From Pseudisothecium myosuroides (lineage: Eukaryota; Streptophyta; Bryopsida; Hypnales; Lembophyllaceae), in NCBI GenBank assembly GCA_951799445.1, contig OX637292.1, positions 22,757,296 to 22,821,295 of the forward strand: a stretch of 64,000 bases of DNA, in the 5' to 3' direction. Below are positions 38,745 to 49,593 of the stretch, in pieces. The position numbers and the translations under genes were made by a program. The notes under the pieces are model-generated. The model worked only from the letters and a program-made list of their open reading frames with translations. It did not search any database and was not told the origin of the DNA. Positions within the stretch are counted from its first letter, which is position 1. Every line of letters starts with the position of its first letter.

Positions 38745-39947
38745 ATGGCTCCTGCTACCTTCTCCGACCACTTGGAAGATGAAGCCGAGCTCCTTGACAA
38801 CTAGATGGTAGAAGATAAGAGGAGTGAATTTGAGAGAGTAAATGTCCTGAATTGCTTGAGTGAACAGCATCTGAAGAATTTACCTTTGCCATCAAAAAGC
38901 AGGCCGCTTCCTGCAAACCCTGTTGCAAGAGAGTGGCGATATTTGTTTTACAGGCACATTGCGGATGTTTAGGATTTAGGGTGAGGAAGGATTTCCCAGT
39001 AGTTGTCAGTGAAGTCTCACATCGGATTTGGCCGGATTTAGAAGATGTCCCTACAAATGTCATTGAAGGAGTTGAGCAGAGCCGTTGCAAAGAAACAATT
39101 GAGCGAGTGCAGCCCGAAGACCCGATCGAGAGTCAAGCGTCAAGCAAAACTCCGCCTGACTCAGCCGGAGTTAGAGAGGATGAAGCTGGTCGAAATTCAC
39201 CACAGAACGAACTTGGACTTTGTCCCACAGCTGGAGAGCGGGGGATGTCTTCAGCACACCACAACAACAGCAGTGGTGGTGCACGTGGGAGAGGTGCAGG
39301 TGGACAAAAACGGCAAGCAAACTTCATTGCAGCACCACGGCATGGCGACAGAAGTGACCAAAACACGGGGAAAGGGAAAGAAACTAGCAAAGCCGTGAGG
39401 ACCAAGGAAAAAAAACTTGAGTTCGATGAAGCAACTGGAGACTGGCGGACAACCCGCCGACACAGAGATTGATCTGCCGGAGTTGGCAGAGGGAGGTGGG
39501 GGACGTGGGGACATAAACGGGGGACGGGGAAGGGGTCGTGGTGGCAGAGGTGGGGGACGTGGGAGGGGTCGAGGAAGAGGCGGTCGAGCAAGGGGACGAC
39601 GACAGTTCGAAGACGAAGAGAATTTTAGAGATTCAGTTATAGCTCCGGAGTATTTGCAAACACCAGAGGGGTGGAGAAGACCACCAATTCTGGTGCATGG
39701 CGATCGGTCACCATGGGTTTTGAGGCTCTGACCTGATGTAGGAAGCCGTGTCGTTCGGAATATTTGGGAGGATGAAGGAGACCAATCTCAAGATGCACTG
39801 GCGCGAGAGGGATCTTCGCAGTGGGCTATGAGCCCACATGGTTTTCAATCACATGGAGCTGCGAGGATTTTGCCAGAAGCAGCCGATTTGGTAGAAACAA
39901 AAGGAAGGGATGATGTGAGCTCCCAATTTGTCACTTGGGACTCGTAG
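38745..39947 (+). pseudogene. Decayed ORF with RGG-rich segment, probably element-derived
   Basis: One reading frame carries protein-like sequence from at least 39045 to the stop TAG at 39945-39947, broken by TGA at 39396-39398 and 39729-39731. Parts in order: a basic stretch (SLKELSRAVAKKQLSECSPK, RVKRQAKLRL), a low-complexity section, an acidic stretch (DTEIDLPELAE), an Arg/Gly-rich tract of about 35 residues (GRGRGRGGRGG type), then PEYLQTPEGWRRPP and a final 70 codons to the end. The same frame from 38745 also looks coding (FSDHLEDEAELLDN; LPANPVAREWRYLFYRHI) but has several stops or an unseen intron. I do not recognise the family. RGG tracts bind RNA or nucleic acids in many proteins. 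Both TGA codons could derive from CGA by C-to-T change. Confidence 0.5.
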
Positions 39948-41619
39948 AATTATTTTTTTGGAAATTTGCAATTTAAAGTTGATAAAAGTATAGAAAAACC
40001 CATAAAAAGAGTGTAGAACCGAAATAGGGTTGTGTCATACCCATTATAGTATTTGGTCTAGATTTGTGTTTTTACTTAGAATCCTCCAAACCTTACCTAA
40101 AAATAGTATAGAAATAACGAAAAGATTAGATTTGGAGGATTCGAGTCACAGAGCCCCAAAAGGGCTAAATACCACCATCAATGTGGCGATTCATGGCTAG
40201 GTCGGTCCGAGGGATCCACAGCGAGGCCACTAGATCGGGTCCTAGAATTAGATTTAGAATTCCCCATTAGATCGACGAATTCCCAAAATCCCGATTGTTA
40301 GCATGCAGGAGCTACTCACGCAAGACTGGGCCCGTGGAGGAATCTACAGCCCAAGGATGGTGTTCTAGGGTGAATCCCATGCCAGGAGTCCAACGGCGAA
40401 ATCGGTTCGCCAAGATTCCTCCACCTGCAGAAGATTCCCGCACCGTCGCTAATTCGAGGAGATGGCCAGTTTTAAATCTCCATTGACCAATCGTGCCAGG
40501 TACGGAAACACACCCGCACGTCTTTCATGCGACTCCCTGAGAGGTCACGTGAAAAATCCCGGCATCTTCCGACTTGCAGAAGAACCTTTTCCGGGTAGTC
40601 AACCCTCCTAACCTCCAACGGGAATTTCATGGAAATTATCTAGGTTACAATAAAATCTCACTAAAAATTAGACTAGCTTGTTTTATGTTAATAATGCGCT
40701 CCGTGAAGTTTCACGACATTCCGATAGCAGCAAGTACCCAAACCGGCGAGATTCCTCGGAAATTAACCACGTGGCGGGGTCCCCGCCACGTTGATTGGCA
40801 TCCCGGGCCCATACGATGGCGAAACGAAGTCAACCAAAAGTCCTTCCCGACTCTCTCGCACCTACCGGAGACCCTAGGCTATTCACATTTCTCAAAATAG
40901 GAGACCCCCAAGATCTAGGATTTTACCACGATTTGGTTTTTAAACTAAATTAGCCTACAATGGGTTTTTGGCCTCGATACGGGGGGTAAGGGGATTTAGG
41001 ACTAAACACGGCAATCTGGATTCAACGACGCAATCCGTTTGTCGATTGGAGCTAATCTCCAAAAGTTAGGATGTTGGTCCAGCATAGATGGTAGAAGTAG
41101 AAATTTATGATGTAGGATGAAAATCTTTGAGGATGAGGATGAAAATCCCCGTTGATAAGGTTACCTTAGAGCTTTAGAGAGGGGTGAGCCCTTGGAAAAC
41201 CTATATAAGGGCCCCATTTCTCTCTCTAAAACACCCCCAATTCTTGTTTTGGGTCCGTGGATCCAAGTTATTTTGGATATTTTGGCGTTTGAAGCCAAAA
41301 ACCTCTACGGTGTTTTTGGAGCACTTTTGGCTCCATTGTTGCTTATTTTCAAGCTTTGAAGGTCCTTGGGGGTCCTTCTACCTTGCTTTGTGTACTCTTT
41401 TGTGAAGTTTTTGGCACCTTGTTGTAAGTGGAGAGCCTCTCTCTCTCTTGTACGTGTTGAGGTCTAACTTGTGAAGTTTTAAGAGTCTTTTTGTATCTTG
41501 CACTAATCCTAAAGTCACCCCCCACCGTACCTTGACGATGCCGCTTTGGGGGGCCTTTAGCGTGTGAGCTTTGTGTTGCCATGTGGTCTAACTTGTGTGT
41601 TTTCTCTTTGTGTTTTTAT
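39948..41619 (+). promoter_or_regulatory. Possible LTR-like promoter and leader region
   Basis: No gene is seen. A good TATA-like box (CTATATAAGG) lies at 41201-41210, followed by a CT-rich leader-like stretch ('atttctctctctaaaac'). The segment resembles a retroelement or plant promoter more than random DNA, since it is GC-richer than the surrounding AT-rich repeats. No second copy was found in the window, so terminal repeats could not be shown. A solo LTR, a promoter of the neighbouring element or an unrelated gene start are all possible. Confidence 0.25.
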
Positions 41620-42210
41620 TACACCCTCTTCTAACCTTCTCCTTGTTGAGTGGACCCCCCTCCAGGACGGCGAAGCTTTGAACCTCCTTTGTGCATGTTT
41701 TTTTTCTAAAGTTATCCCAAACCCTCTTCTAATCTTCTCCTTGTTGAGTGGACCCCCCTCCGGGACGGCGAAGCTTTAAACCTGTGTGTGTTTTCTTTAA
41801 AAGTTTAGTTTTTTTTCCTCTTCTAAAGTCTCTCTCATTGTGTGGACCCCCCTTGGAAACGGCAAAGCTTTGAACTAGTGACAAAGTTGAAGTCCTAAAG
41901 CGTGTGTTAAAAGTGTAGACGGCGGAGCTTTGAACCCCCGAGGTGTTAAGAAGTCCTAAAGTTGGTGTTAAAACCAACTTAACGGCGAAGCTTTGCACTT
42001 CCCCCGTGTTTAGTTCTAAAGTCTAGTTTCCAAGACCTTTGTAGAAACCTCCAGAGTTTAGCTACCAAGATATTAGAGTTTAGCATGAAGTAGGAAGTGG
42101 TGGTCCAAGTTTAGCTGCCTAGCCCTTGTATACGTGATTTTTTAAGCCGAGTGTCTTGCGTCACAAATTCAGGCCTAACCCCCCGGACAGCGAAGCCTTG
42201 GTTCTAGCAC
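41620..42210. repeat. Direct repeats built on ACGGCGAAGCTTTGAAC
   Basis: At least six copies of a core close to ACGGCGAAGCTTTGAAC occur near 41668, 41764, 41859, 41918, 41981 and 42186. The first two lie in 98-bp units that also share 'cttctccttgttgagtggac' followed by a C-run; later units are shorter and more diverged. An amplified non-coding array. Confidence 0.7.
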
Positions 42211-42299
42211 TAATTTTTTCCAAAATTCCAATTTTTATTTGCTAAGTGGGTTCCTCTGAGGGAACCCGTTGAGGTGATTAAAAATTTCTTGGTGACCAG

Positions 42300-42490
42300 C
42301 GTACCAAGCCAGCCAGTTTACCAACCAGCCCAGCGGCAGTAACGGGGAGCCAACCGGCAGAACCGGAGAGCCTAGCAGCAGTAACGGGGAGCCCAACCAG
42401 CAGTACCGGGGAGCCCAGCGGCGGTAACGGGGAGCCTAGCCAAGGCTGGTACAAGGCTGGTACAAGGTCGGTACCGAGGCCGGTACATTG
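42300..42490. repeat. GC-rich tandem repeat (about 24-26 bp unit)
   Basis: Five or six units of 'agcccagcggcagtaacggg' type followed by 'gagcc', then three variants of 'aaggctggtac'. GC-rich island in AT-rich DNA. No coding role seen. Confidence 0.7.
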
Positions 42491-42649
42491 CCTGTCCTAG
42501 CGCCCACCTTTGGCCGGTTTGGTGATTCGGTGGACTGGACCATAACTCACATATATCATGGCTGATTTCAGACCAAAAACGGGATGATGCCGTATGGGAC
42601 CCCAACTTTGGTTTTTTGTTTGAAAAAAAACTCTCCACTAATCAGGACC

Positions 42650-42770
42650 TAGTTTAGGAAATTAGTTATAGATCTAGTTTAGGAAATTAGTGATAGATCT
42701 AGTTTAAGAAACCAGTGATAGATCTAGTTTAGGGAATCAGAGATAGAGCTAGTTTAGAAAACCAGTTAAA
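42650..42770. repeat. 25-bp tandem repeat
   Basis: About five units of 'tagatctagtttaggaaatt' followed by 'agtga', with increasing divergence to the right. Non-coding. The stretch 42771-43470 that follows has no gene and no clear element. Confidence 0.75.
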
Positions 42771-43479
42771 CCCAGTGGGGGTCCAAGGCCAAAATTCCAA
42801 AACTTCCAAGTTGTAACTAAAGGACAAAGGGAGGGCAAGAAAGAGAGTCAATACCTCACATCACTCCTACACACATATTTGCAACCTCCACGTCACACCT
42901 GCACGCACACTTGAAACCTCCATTCTAACCAACCAAATACACACATGAGCAATGGAGGGAGATTAGGAAGAAGGAGATGAAGTAGAGAACAAAAAGGAGA
43001 GAGATGATAAATAGTGACCTAGGCCTAAGCTTAGGTAGACTTAGAGAAGGAAATCTTGAGAATTTGTGGTGACCGTTGGGAGGAGGATTAGGATGACACA
43101 AAGGCAAAATTGTGTAAGAGGATAGTTGGCCTCTTAAACACCTCCTTGGAGTTTGAAACCATAGTGTAAGACTCATAAAAGCTTAGGTGGAATAGTGCTC
43201 GAGTAGAAGAAAGAGGAAGAAAGAAAAGAAAGGGGAAGAGGAAAGAACGAGTTTAGATCATCAAAAATTGTAATATTTTTCTAAAATAAGCGGTGAGCTT
43301 GGGAAAAATTCAAAACAAAGCCAAGGACTACCATGGAGCGTGAGGATGTACACGTGGACGTGGACGAAGTTATTTCCGACACCGGTAGTGAAGAGGTGAG
43401 TTTTTAATTTAATCTTTGATGTTTCTCCCTAATTAGCATTTATTTTCCTAATCATCCCTTAGAGTGTGATTAGCATTCG

Positions 43480-44640
43480 AGATTAGTGCAAATTAGAGGT
43501 TTAGAGTCAAAAAATTATAGATTAGGAATAGAGGTTTCCGAAAACATCTTATAATTAAGATTCGACCGTAAACTAACCGCGTTTAGCTAAGTTAAGCAAT
43601 AGGGGGTAGGACGGAGGAATTTTGAATAAAATTTCATCCAAAAAGAACCATGGACGGAACTTAGGAATTTAGGGTAGAAAGAGGATTTAGATTAAAATTA
43701 GGGATTAATTAGCAGTTAGAATTAGAGTCAAATTACATTTTAATTTTTAAAGTTAAACTTCTAAGGTCAAAATCTAGAGTTAACTTTGGGGAGTTAAAAA
43801 ATAGAATTAATTTGGAATTTTAACCTAGGGGCTTAAACTCTCAAGTCAAATCTTAGGGTAGGTTCATGTAAGAGTTTAGAGTTGATTAGGGAGTCAAAAA
43901 TTAGAGTAGAAAGTAGAGGTCAACAGTAGAATTAAAAATCAACTTAGGAAGTAGATTTTTGAGTTAGGAATAGAGTTAAAATTAGAAGTCAAAACTTGGA
44001 GTAAATTGTGGAAGTAAAATTTAGAAGTAAAACTTGGAGTAACATTTAGAGTTCATCTAGGATTAAAACGATAGGGTTAAATTTGGAAGTAGAAGTCAAA
44101 AGCCTAAAGTCAAAAGTTAAGATTAAATTTAAAGGTTAAACTTTAGAGTCAAGGGGGGAAGTAAAAAGTAGAGTAAAAAGCTAAAGTGAAAAGTAAAAAG
44201 TTATAGTTAGATTTAGAGGGTAAATCTTAGAGTTAGTTGGAAGTAGGAAAAATCTAGAGTCAAAGTGAAAACATAGAGTCAAACCTAGAGGTTAAAATTT
44301 GGGATTAATTTGAGAAGTAAAAATTTAGAGTAAAAGTCAAAAACCTAGAGTTATACGTAGAAGGTAAATTTAGAATAAAATAGGGAAGTGAAAACTTGAA
44401 GTTAAAGTCAAAACATAGAGTTAATTTTTGAAGGTAGATTTTAGAGTTGGTTAGGAGCAAAAACTTGGAGTCAAAAGTTAAAACAAAGTCAAATGGTAGC
44501 ATTAAATTTTGAAGTTAAATTCTCTAATTAGTTTGGGACGTTAAAAACCTAGAGTACACTTAGAAGTTAAAAGTTAGAGTAAGAGTTGAAACTTTAGGGG
44601 TAGATTTTAAAAGAAGAACTTCTAGGTGGGGTCTTCAAAA
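43480..44640. repeat. Degenerate purine-rich tandem array
   Basis: About 1.1 kb of loosely repeated words such as 'agagtcaaaa', 'tagagttaa', 'ggaagtaaaa' and 'aaaacctagagt', spaced irregularly by 15 to 40 bases. It is nearly free of C on the plus strand. It looks like an old minisatellite decayed by substitution. No ORF is supported. Confidence 0.6.
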
Positions 44641-44955
44641 CCCAAAGAGCCTTAGAGGTTCATGGAAGGAACATAGGGGTTCCCCTTTTTGCGTAGTTAG
44701 GGACGTTAGAAATGATGCCAACTACCCAGTCTACCCTCGACATAGGATAGATAGTTAGGGAGTTAGAATTTTACCATTACCCCTGAGCATTGCAGTTACC
44801 TTGTGAGTCACTACATGCATTCTAATTATTCGCTGCCATCCACGACACTTAGGAAACGTTAGCAAAAAAGATCCATTGCTTGGAAGGCACAGTGGACTGC
44901 ACTCACATCACCCCCATATATTAAAAAATGTGGATAAAGGCATAGAACCTAGTCG

Positions 44956-47411
44956 GTGTTCGCTCTATTACCAAGGGTGGGTAATCTTGCGCCCATAGAT
45001 GACGAGGTTATTGTAGATTGCAAAGAGGCAGAACACTGTGGTTGTCCGTCGGCACAACAAAATGGAGGGAATGGAGATTCACTAGATTGGTACATGAGCT
45101 GCAGCAGCCACTCTTCATTGGGCGATGACATAATTGGAAAGCAAATGCGAGTACCAAAGGATGTTTTCCAGTACAATCCAGTACAATATAAAGACCCTTC
45201 TTTTATTGGAGAGGTCACGCGCCGCTTTGTTCACAAAATAACAAGAGAGCTTATGTACATGGTCTTCTTTGAAGGCTTTTTGGGACATCAGGCTGTGCCC
45301 GCACATGAGTGTCGATTGGTAGGTGGGGGGCCAGCAGAACCACGGGAGACATTGCCGCAGCTTCCAAGCGAGGAAGAAATTGAAGATTTTCCAGTGCAGC
45401 TTGCCCAAGGTACACCCGCCGATGTTGGATTGGGACAATATGAAGTCTTTGAGGGCATCGACATTTCGGAGCTGGCTCCCGAGAAGAAGTTTGTCACAAC
45501 TCACTAGTAGAAAACAAGCTATAAATGACTGGTCTACAATGACTGCGGTAGTCACTTTGCAGTCATTTTGTAGTCATTGTGGACAAAAAATGACTGCTGC
45601 AGTCATTGTGGACTAGTCATTCAGGACCCTAATTTCTACTAGTAACTTTGCATTGCGACTACCCAGGCTATCTCGGACTTGGTGACATCAACTTTGACGG
45701 GGTTTTAGAAGAGGAGTCGCTGGAAGAAGAATGGGTTGCACGGCATGGCGACTATGTGGGTTCTTCTGATTCAGGTAATTCTGATTGGATAGTTCCAGAA
45801 GATTTCAGTATTTCACCACAGACTGAGAGTGTGGCGCGGGAGTCTATGTCATTTTGTCATAGATACGATGAGTCTAATTGGCAAGAAACGGCGACTCAAT
45901 TAGAGAGGAGTCGGGATAATTTCACGGGACTTTCTCCAGGTGCAATCAGACGCAACCTTAGAAGGCCGATGGCCCTACATGAGCCCTTCAAATCTTTTTG
46001 GCCTCATAAGACTTTGATAGAGATCTGTAACCAAACTAATTTGTATGCTAAGCAGATAGGGGGGAAATCAATGAGAGGGGGGCTGAACGGGGATAAGGAT
46101 TGGTTTGATGTGTGTCTTGATGAGTTGAAAGGGTTCATGGGGATCCTTCTCTATATGGGGCAGAAGAAACTACCCCAAATTAGGTCATATTGGGAAAAAC
46201 GTGCTCTGTTCGGATGCCCTATCATCAAGTCGATACTAACTCGCAATAGATTTGAGGACATTCTTAGGTGTATTCACCTTGTAGATAATGAAAACCTAAT
46301 TCGAAAAGGGAAGCCTGGTTACAATAAATTAGGTAAGGTACGATGGCTGGTAGAAGACTTTGTTAGAACCAGTCAATCTCTTTACAATTGTGAACGCCAT
46401 ATCACAGTAGATGAGATCATGATCAAGTATAAAGATCACTTCTGTGATTTCCGGCAATATATGCCCGCTAAGCCAGTCCAGTATGGTATTAAAATTTGGT
46501 GTGCAGCTAACTCTCAGTCTAGGTATATTTGGAATCTGCAAGTCTATTTAGGTGCCAGGGGAGAGGAAGCAGAGGTTGATCAAGGTGAGCGGGTTGTTTT
46601 AGAGCTCACGGAGAACCTTAGACACCGAGGTCATGTCATAGTGACAGATAATTTTTTTACTTCGCCTAAATTACTTGACACCCTGCTCACTTGAGGTTTC
46701 TGGGGTACCGGTACTGTGAAGAGAGGTCGGGTTGGCATGCCTGCTATTCTAAAGCAATATGCTATGGGTGTTGAACTGACACGAGGAACCGTTCTGAGCA
46801 AGATGCACCGCTCAAAGCAGATGGCAGTTATAGTGTGGCAAGATGCCCAACCGGTCTTCCTCATTAGTACGTCAGTAGATCCTGTGGCATCCGAGTGGCT
46901 TAGCTGTAAGCGGTGGATTGGTAGTAAGCAGGAGGATTTCTATACTAGCCCAATACTCCTTGAATACCAAAAAAACATGAGAGGTGTTGATATTATAGAT
47001 CAACATAGAGTACAATATACAACCCAACTTCGGACAAGGAAGTGGTGGCATCGACTTCTTATCTTCATTTTAGATTCTTCAATTGGAAATTCCTACATTC
47101 TGTATAAGAAACATGTTGAGCAAGCAGGGTTAGTGAAGCCGATGGAGAGGGAGAAGTACCATTATAGGATTGCTTCGTGGTTGTGTGATCACTGGATGAA
47201 GCCAGGTAGAACTTGTAGAGAATTCAACATCCAGAATAAGGGCATTCATTATCCTGCCGACAAAGGCATGAAACGTCGACAGAAGTGTAAGGTTTGTGGG
47301 AAGGTTCAAAATCGATACTGTCCAGGGTGCGATGGCGCTTATCTATGTGACGGGGATTGCTACTACAAGGTCCATACTCAAGCCCGCTATGCTGCGATGG
47401 TACTGAGATGA
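44956..47411 (+). pseudogene. piggyBac-type transposase, broken by TGA and by a MITE
   Basis: Without the 143-bp MITE and one TSD copy, one frame runs through 769 codons plus the stop, with a single internal TGA at 46692-46694. The family is the piggyBac (DDE_Tnp_1_7) transposase, which excises and inserts DNA at TTAA sites. The three catalytic Asp codons are present: 46410 (VDE in ITVDEIMIKYKD), 46647 (TDNFFTS) and 46989 (MRGVDIIDQ). A C-terminal cysteine-rich zinc region (CKVCGKVQNRYCPGC, then CDGDC) is complete. The N-terminal 180 residues are acidic and less conserved. The TGA lies just before GFWGTGT, where an Arg codon is common in the family, so CGA-to-TGA is likely. TTAA-flanked inverted ends were not found. 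The start at 44956 is the first ATG and is uncertain. Not functional as it stands. Confidence 0.9.
45499..45647. mobile_element. 143-bp CACTA-type MITE inside the piggyBac transposase
   Basis: The element at 45502-45644 starts CACTAGTAGAAAAC and ends TTTCTACTAGTA, inverted ends of about 11 bp with one change at the last base. It is flanked by the 3-bp duplication ACT at 45499-45501 and 45645-45647, the size made by CACTA (En/Spm) transposases. Inside are repeated GCAGTCAT/ATGACTGC words, including the palindrome ATGACTGCTGCAGTCAT. Removing the element and one ACT joins the transposase frame exactly, so it entered an intact reading frame. Confidence 0.85.
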
Positions 47412-48992
47412 AGTTGGGGTCGTTTGGAATGTGCAGGCAGCCCTCGAAGGTTGAGCGAGTCGAATCCCTTCTTACTGTCCTCGCCGGTAAAGCTGTCCCC
47501 GCCGTTGAAGTTGAACTGCTCGGACTTCTTCGACATCGACGTTGACTGTCCACTCGAGGGACAGTATAGTCCGGAGTTGCTTACGTACCTTGCATGGCTT
47601 GCTAGGAACTAGAGAAGGTTAGCAGTCACTTACGTAGGGTGCGCGTGCTTCCATTTTGAACTCTGTTGTGAACTGTTTTCAGTAGATCCACCGTCAATTT
47701 TGAACTGACAGCGGTGATGGATGTTTCCTTGGCTGCTCGTTTTGTGGCCAAAATGGTTATTGGTTCTTTGTAAGCCACTTTGAGACAATTAATTTTGCAG
47801 CGGCATGATGTATACGTTGAATTTCATGGTATTTTGCCTTTCCTTTGCTTACAATGGCGTGCGGGAATGTTTCTGTAAAACCGCGCGAAATTCCCACTGA
47901 AGCCCGGGAATGCCTTCACGCTGGCGGGAACGCGAAGTTGTTGAACGGGGCAGGTACATTAGGCGATGGGTTTCTGCCGGCAGTTGGCCGGGTAAGCAGT
48001 GCCACGGCAGCGCCCGGCCCGATCAAGCTTCGGTTTGGCCCCCCCCCACCCGGACTTTTGGCCGGTTTGAATGTTGCACATTCGAAATGAATTCTAACTT
48101 GTGACAGTGCGTTTGAAAAATTTCATGGCTGTACATCAGCACGCTTCAAAGTACTTGACCGGTTGGATTTCCAAACATCATGAATCTCATTTTTCTAAAA
48201 TTATTTTTGATTTCCTGTGTTTTTTGTACGATTTCTACTCCGTAAACCCCCGTGCCTTTCTCGATCTAGCTACAGCAGATGGTAAGCCTTCTTGCTGAAA
48301 TTTCACCGGGAGACCGTTCATCATATAACACTCTCCAGAATCCCATAGTTTGAAATTCTGATTCTCCGTAAGCTGCAAGCAGGAGCCGGTCGCATAACTT
48401 GTACGATCCACGGTCATCAGTCGTACACCGTAGCGGCACCTTCTACTTCAACAATACAGGATCTAACCCACCCAAACCTGTCCCAAAAATTTATGTGTCA
48501 AACTTTAGCCATTGCTATTTACATCGATACAGTTAGATTTTGCCTCCGACATCAGATCCACCCGCTAAAAATGAATCTTCAATTTGCTGTTTCTAGCAGA
48601 GAAGTCCTTTGGAAAGCAGGCGGCCCTAAGGGGTTAAACGGTCGCTTTAAGAGCAGACTCTGAAAGAGCAAAGCTCAGGATACTCAAGCCCTAATCATCT
48701 ATGCAACTGAACCATTCTGAGATTACTCTTGTTTTATTAATAGCTCTACATTTTTTAGATTTCAAAGTGGTGTATTTTATTTTGAAAAAAAAGATGGATC
48801 TAGGTTACCTTGTGGTTGGTTTTACAGCATTGTAAGTTAGTGCAGGTTGTTATGAAGAAAGGGGTCACCATCACCTTCCTTTCAAAAGAAAAAGAAAAAG
48901 AAAGGGATCACCAGCTGCTTAAGCTTAACTTACAGTAAGTTAAGCTTATTGAGAAAACCCGTTTGAGGGTGGTTCTTTACTGATGAAAAAGG
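47412..48992. other. Gene-free region after the piggyBac transposase
   Basis: Probably includes the 3' end of the piggyBac element, but no TTAA-bounded terminus could be fixed. A C-run lies near 48040. Overlapping short frames at 47424-48104 on both strands show no family features. GGCCCTAAGGGGTTAA near 48622 belongs to the recurring CTTAACCCCTAAGG motif group. Composition turns AT-rich after 48100. Confidence 0.35.
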
Positions 48993-49000
48993 GCGCCTGG

Positions 49001-49585
49001 GATTGCTCGAAACAACCAGGTATTCTTACATTCTTAGTGGCCTCCAGACTTTGTTCAACAGGCACTTTGGAACGCACTTTTAGATTCAAGCCGAGCGGCG
49101 CAGTTGAAGGCATATAGTGCTACTAAGAAACGCCCCCAATAGACTAACATCATTTGGCTCAAATTTGACCAAGTTTGGTTACAGTCTCGAGTTATTGCTA
49201 CTTGTAGTGGTACTCAGATTAGTTAGAATAGGGAAGGTCCCCTTCCCTACCTTTTTGTTTAGTTTTGCTTTGGTTCCTTTTCTTCCTTTCTTATGCTCAT
49301 TATTTCTTCATTGTCCAGCCTCCTACACTGAATAGGGGTATTAAGGGGATCCATACTAATTAATTGACATTTCACACTATATAAGTATCTACCTTTTCTG
49401 TACATCAATAGTTATTGAAGTGTCCGGGGGGTGTACATCATGTTTCAAACATCTACAGTTTTCCAAGATAAGTCCCTTTAATTTTTTGGTCCCCTTAATA
49501 CCCCTATTCATTGTAGCTTGGCTGTCTTGTATTTGGTTTTTTTTTTTTAATGCAATAGGCCTCCCATTTGTTCAAAAAAAAAAAA
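49001..49585 (+). mobile_element. Second truncated LINE 3' end, split by a MITE
   Basis: The 5' part decodes to the same C-terminal residues as the LINE at 26623 (ALWNALLDSSRAAQLKAY versus ALWMALLDSGMAALIKAH). The 3' UTR matches too, with 'cattgtccagcc' and 'cttggctg' and the ending 'cccatttgttc' followed by an A-run. It is flanked by GCGCCTGG at 48993-49000 and 49586-49593, an 8-bp target duplication that may be longer. Only about 110 coding bases remain. A MITE (49326-49513) interrupts the 3' UTR. Same LINE family, older or more diverged copy. Confidence 0.85.
49324..49515. mobile_element. 188-bp TA-flanked MITE in the LINE 3' UTR
   Basis: The element at 49326-49513 begins CACTGAATAGGGGTATTAAG and ends with its near-perfect inverse (CTTAATACCCCTATTCATTG); the inverted ends are about 25 bp. 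TA is duplicated at 49324-49325 and 49514-49515. Removing the element plus one TA leaves a site of exactly the same length as in the LINE copy at 26623-27435, which confirms the borders. Tc1/mariner-type MITE, different in sequence from MITE family 1. Confidence 0.88.
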
Positions 49586-49593
49586 GCGCCTGG

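Noticed and set aside
39133..39591. Minus-strand open frame of 152 codons rich in His, Pro and Leu
   Set aside because: It is the antisense of the RGG-coding tract; the plus frame has better protein-like features.
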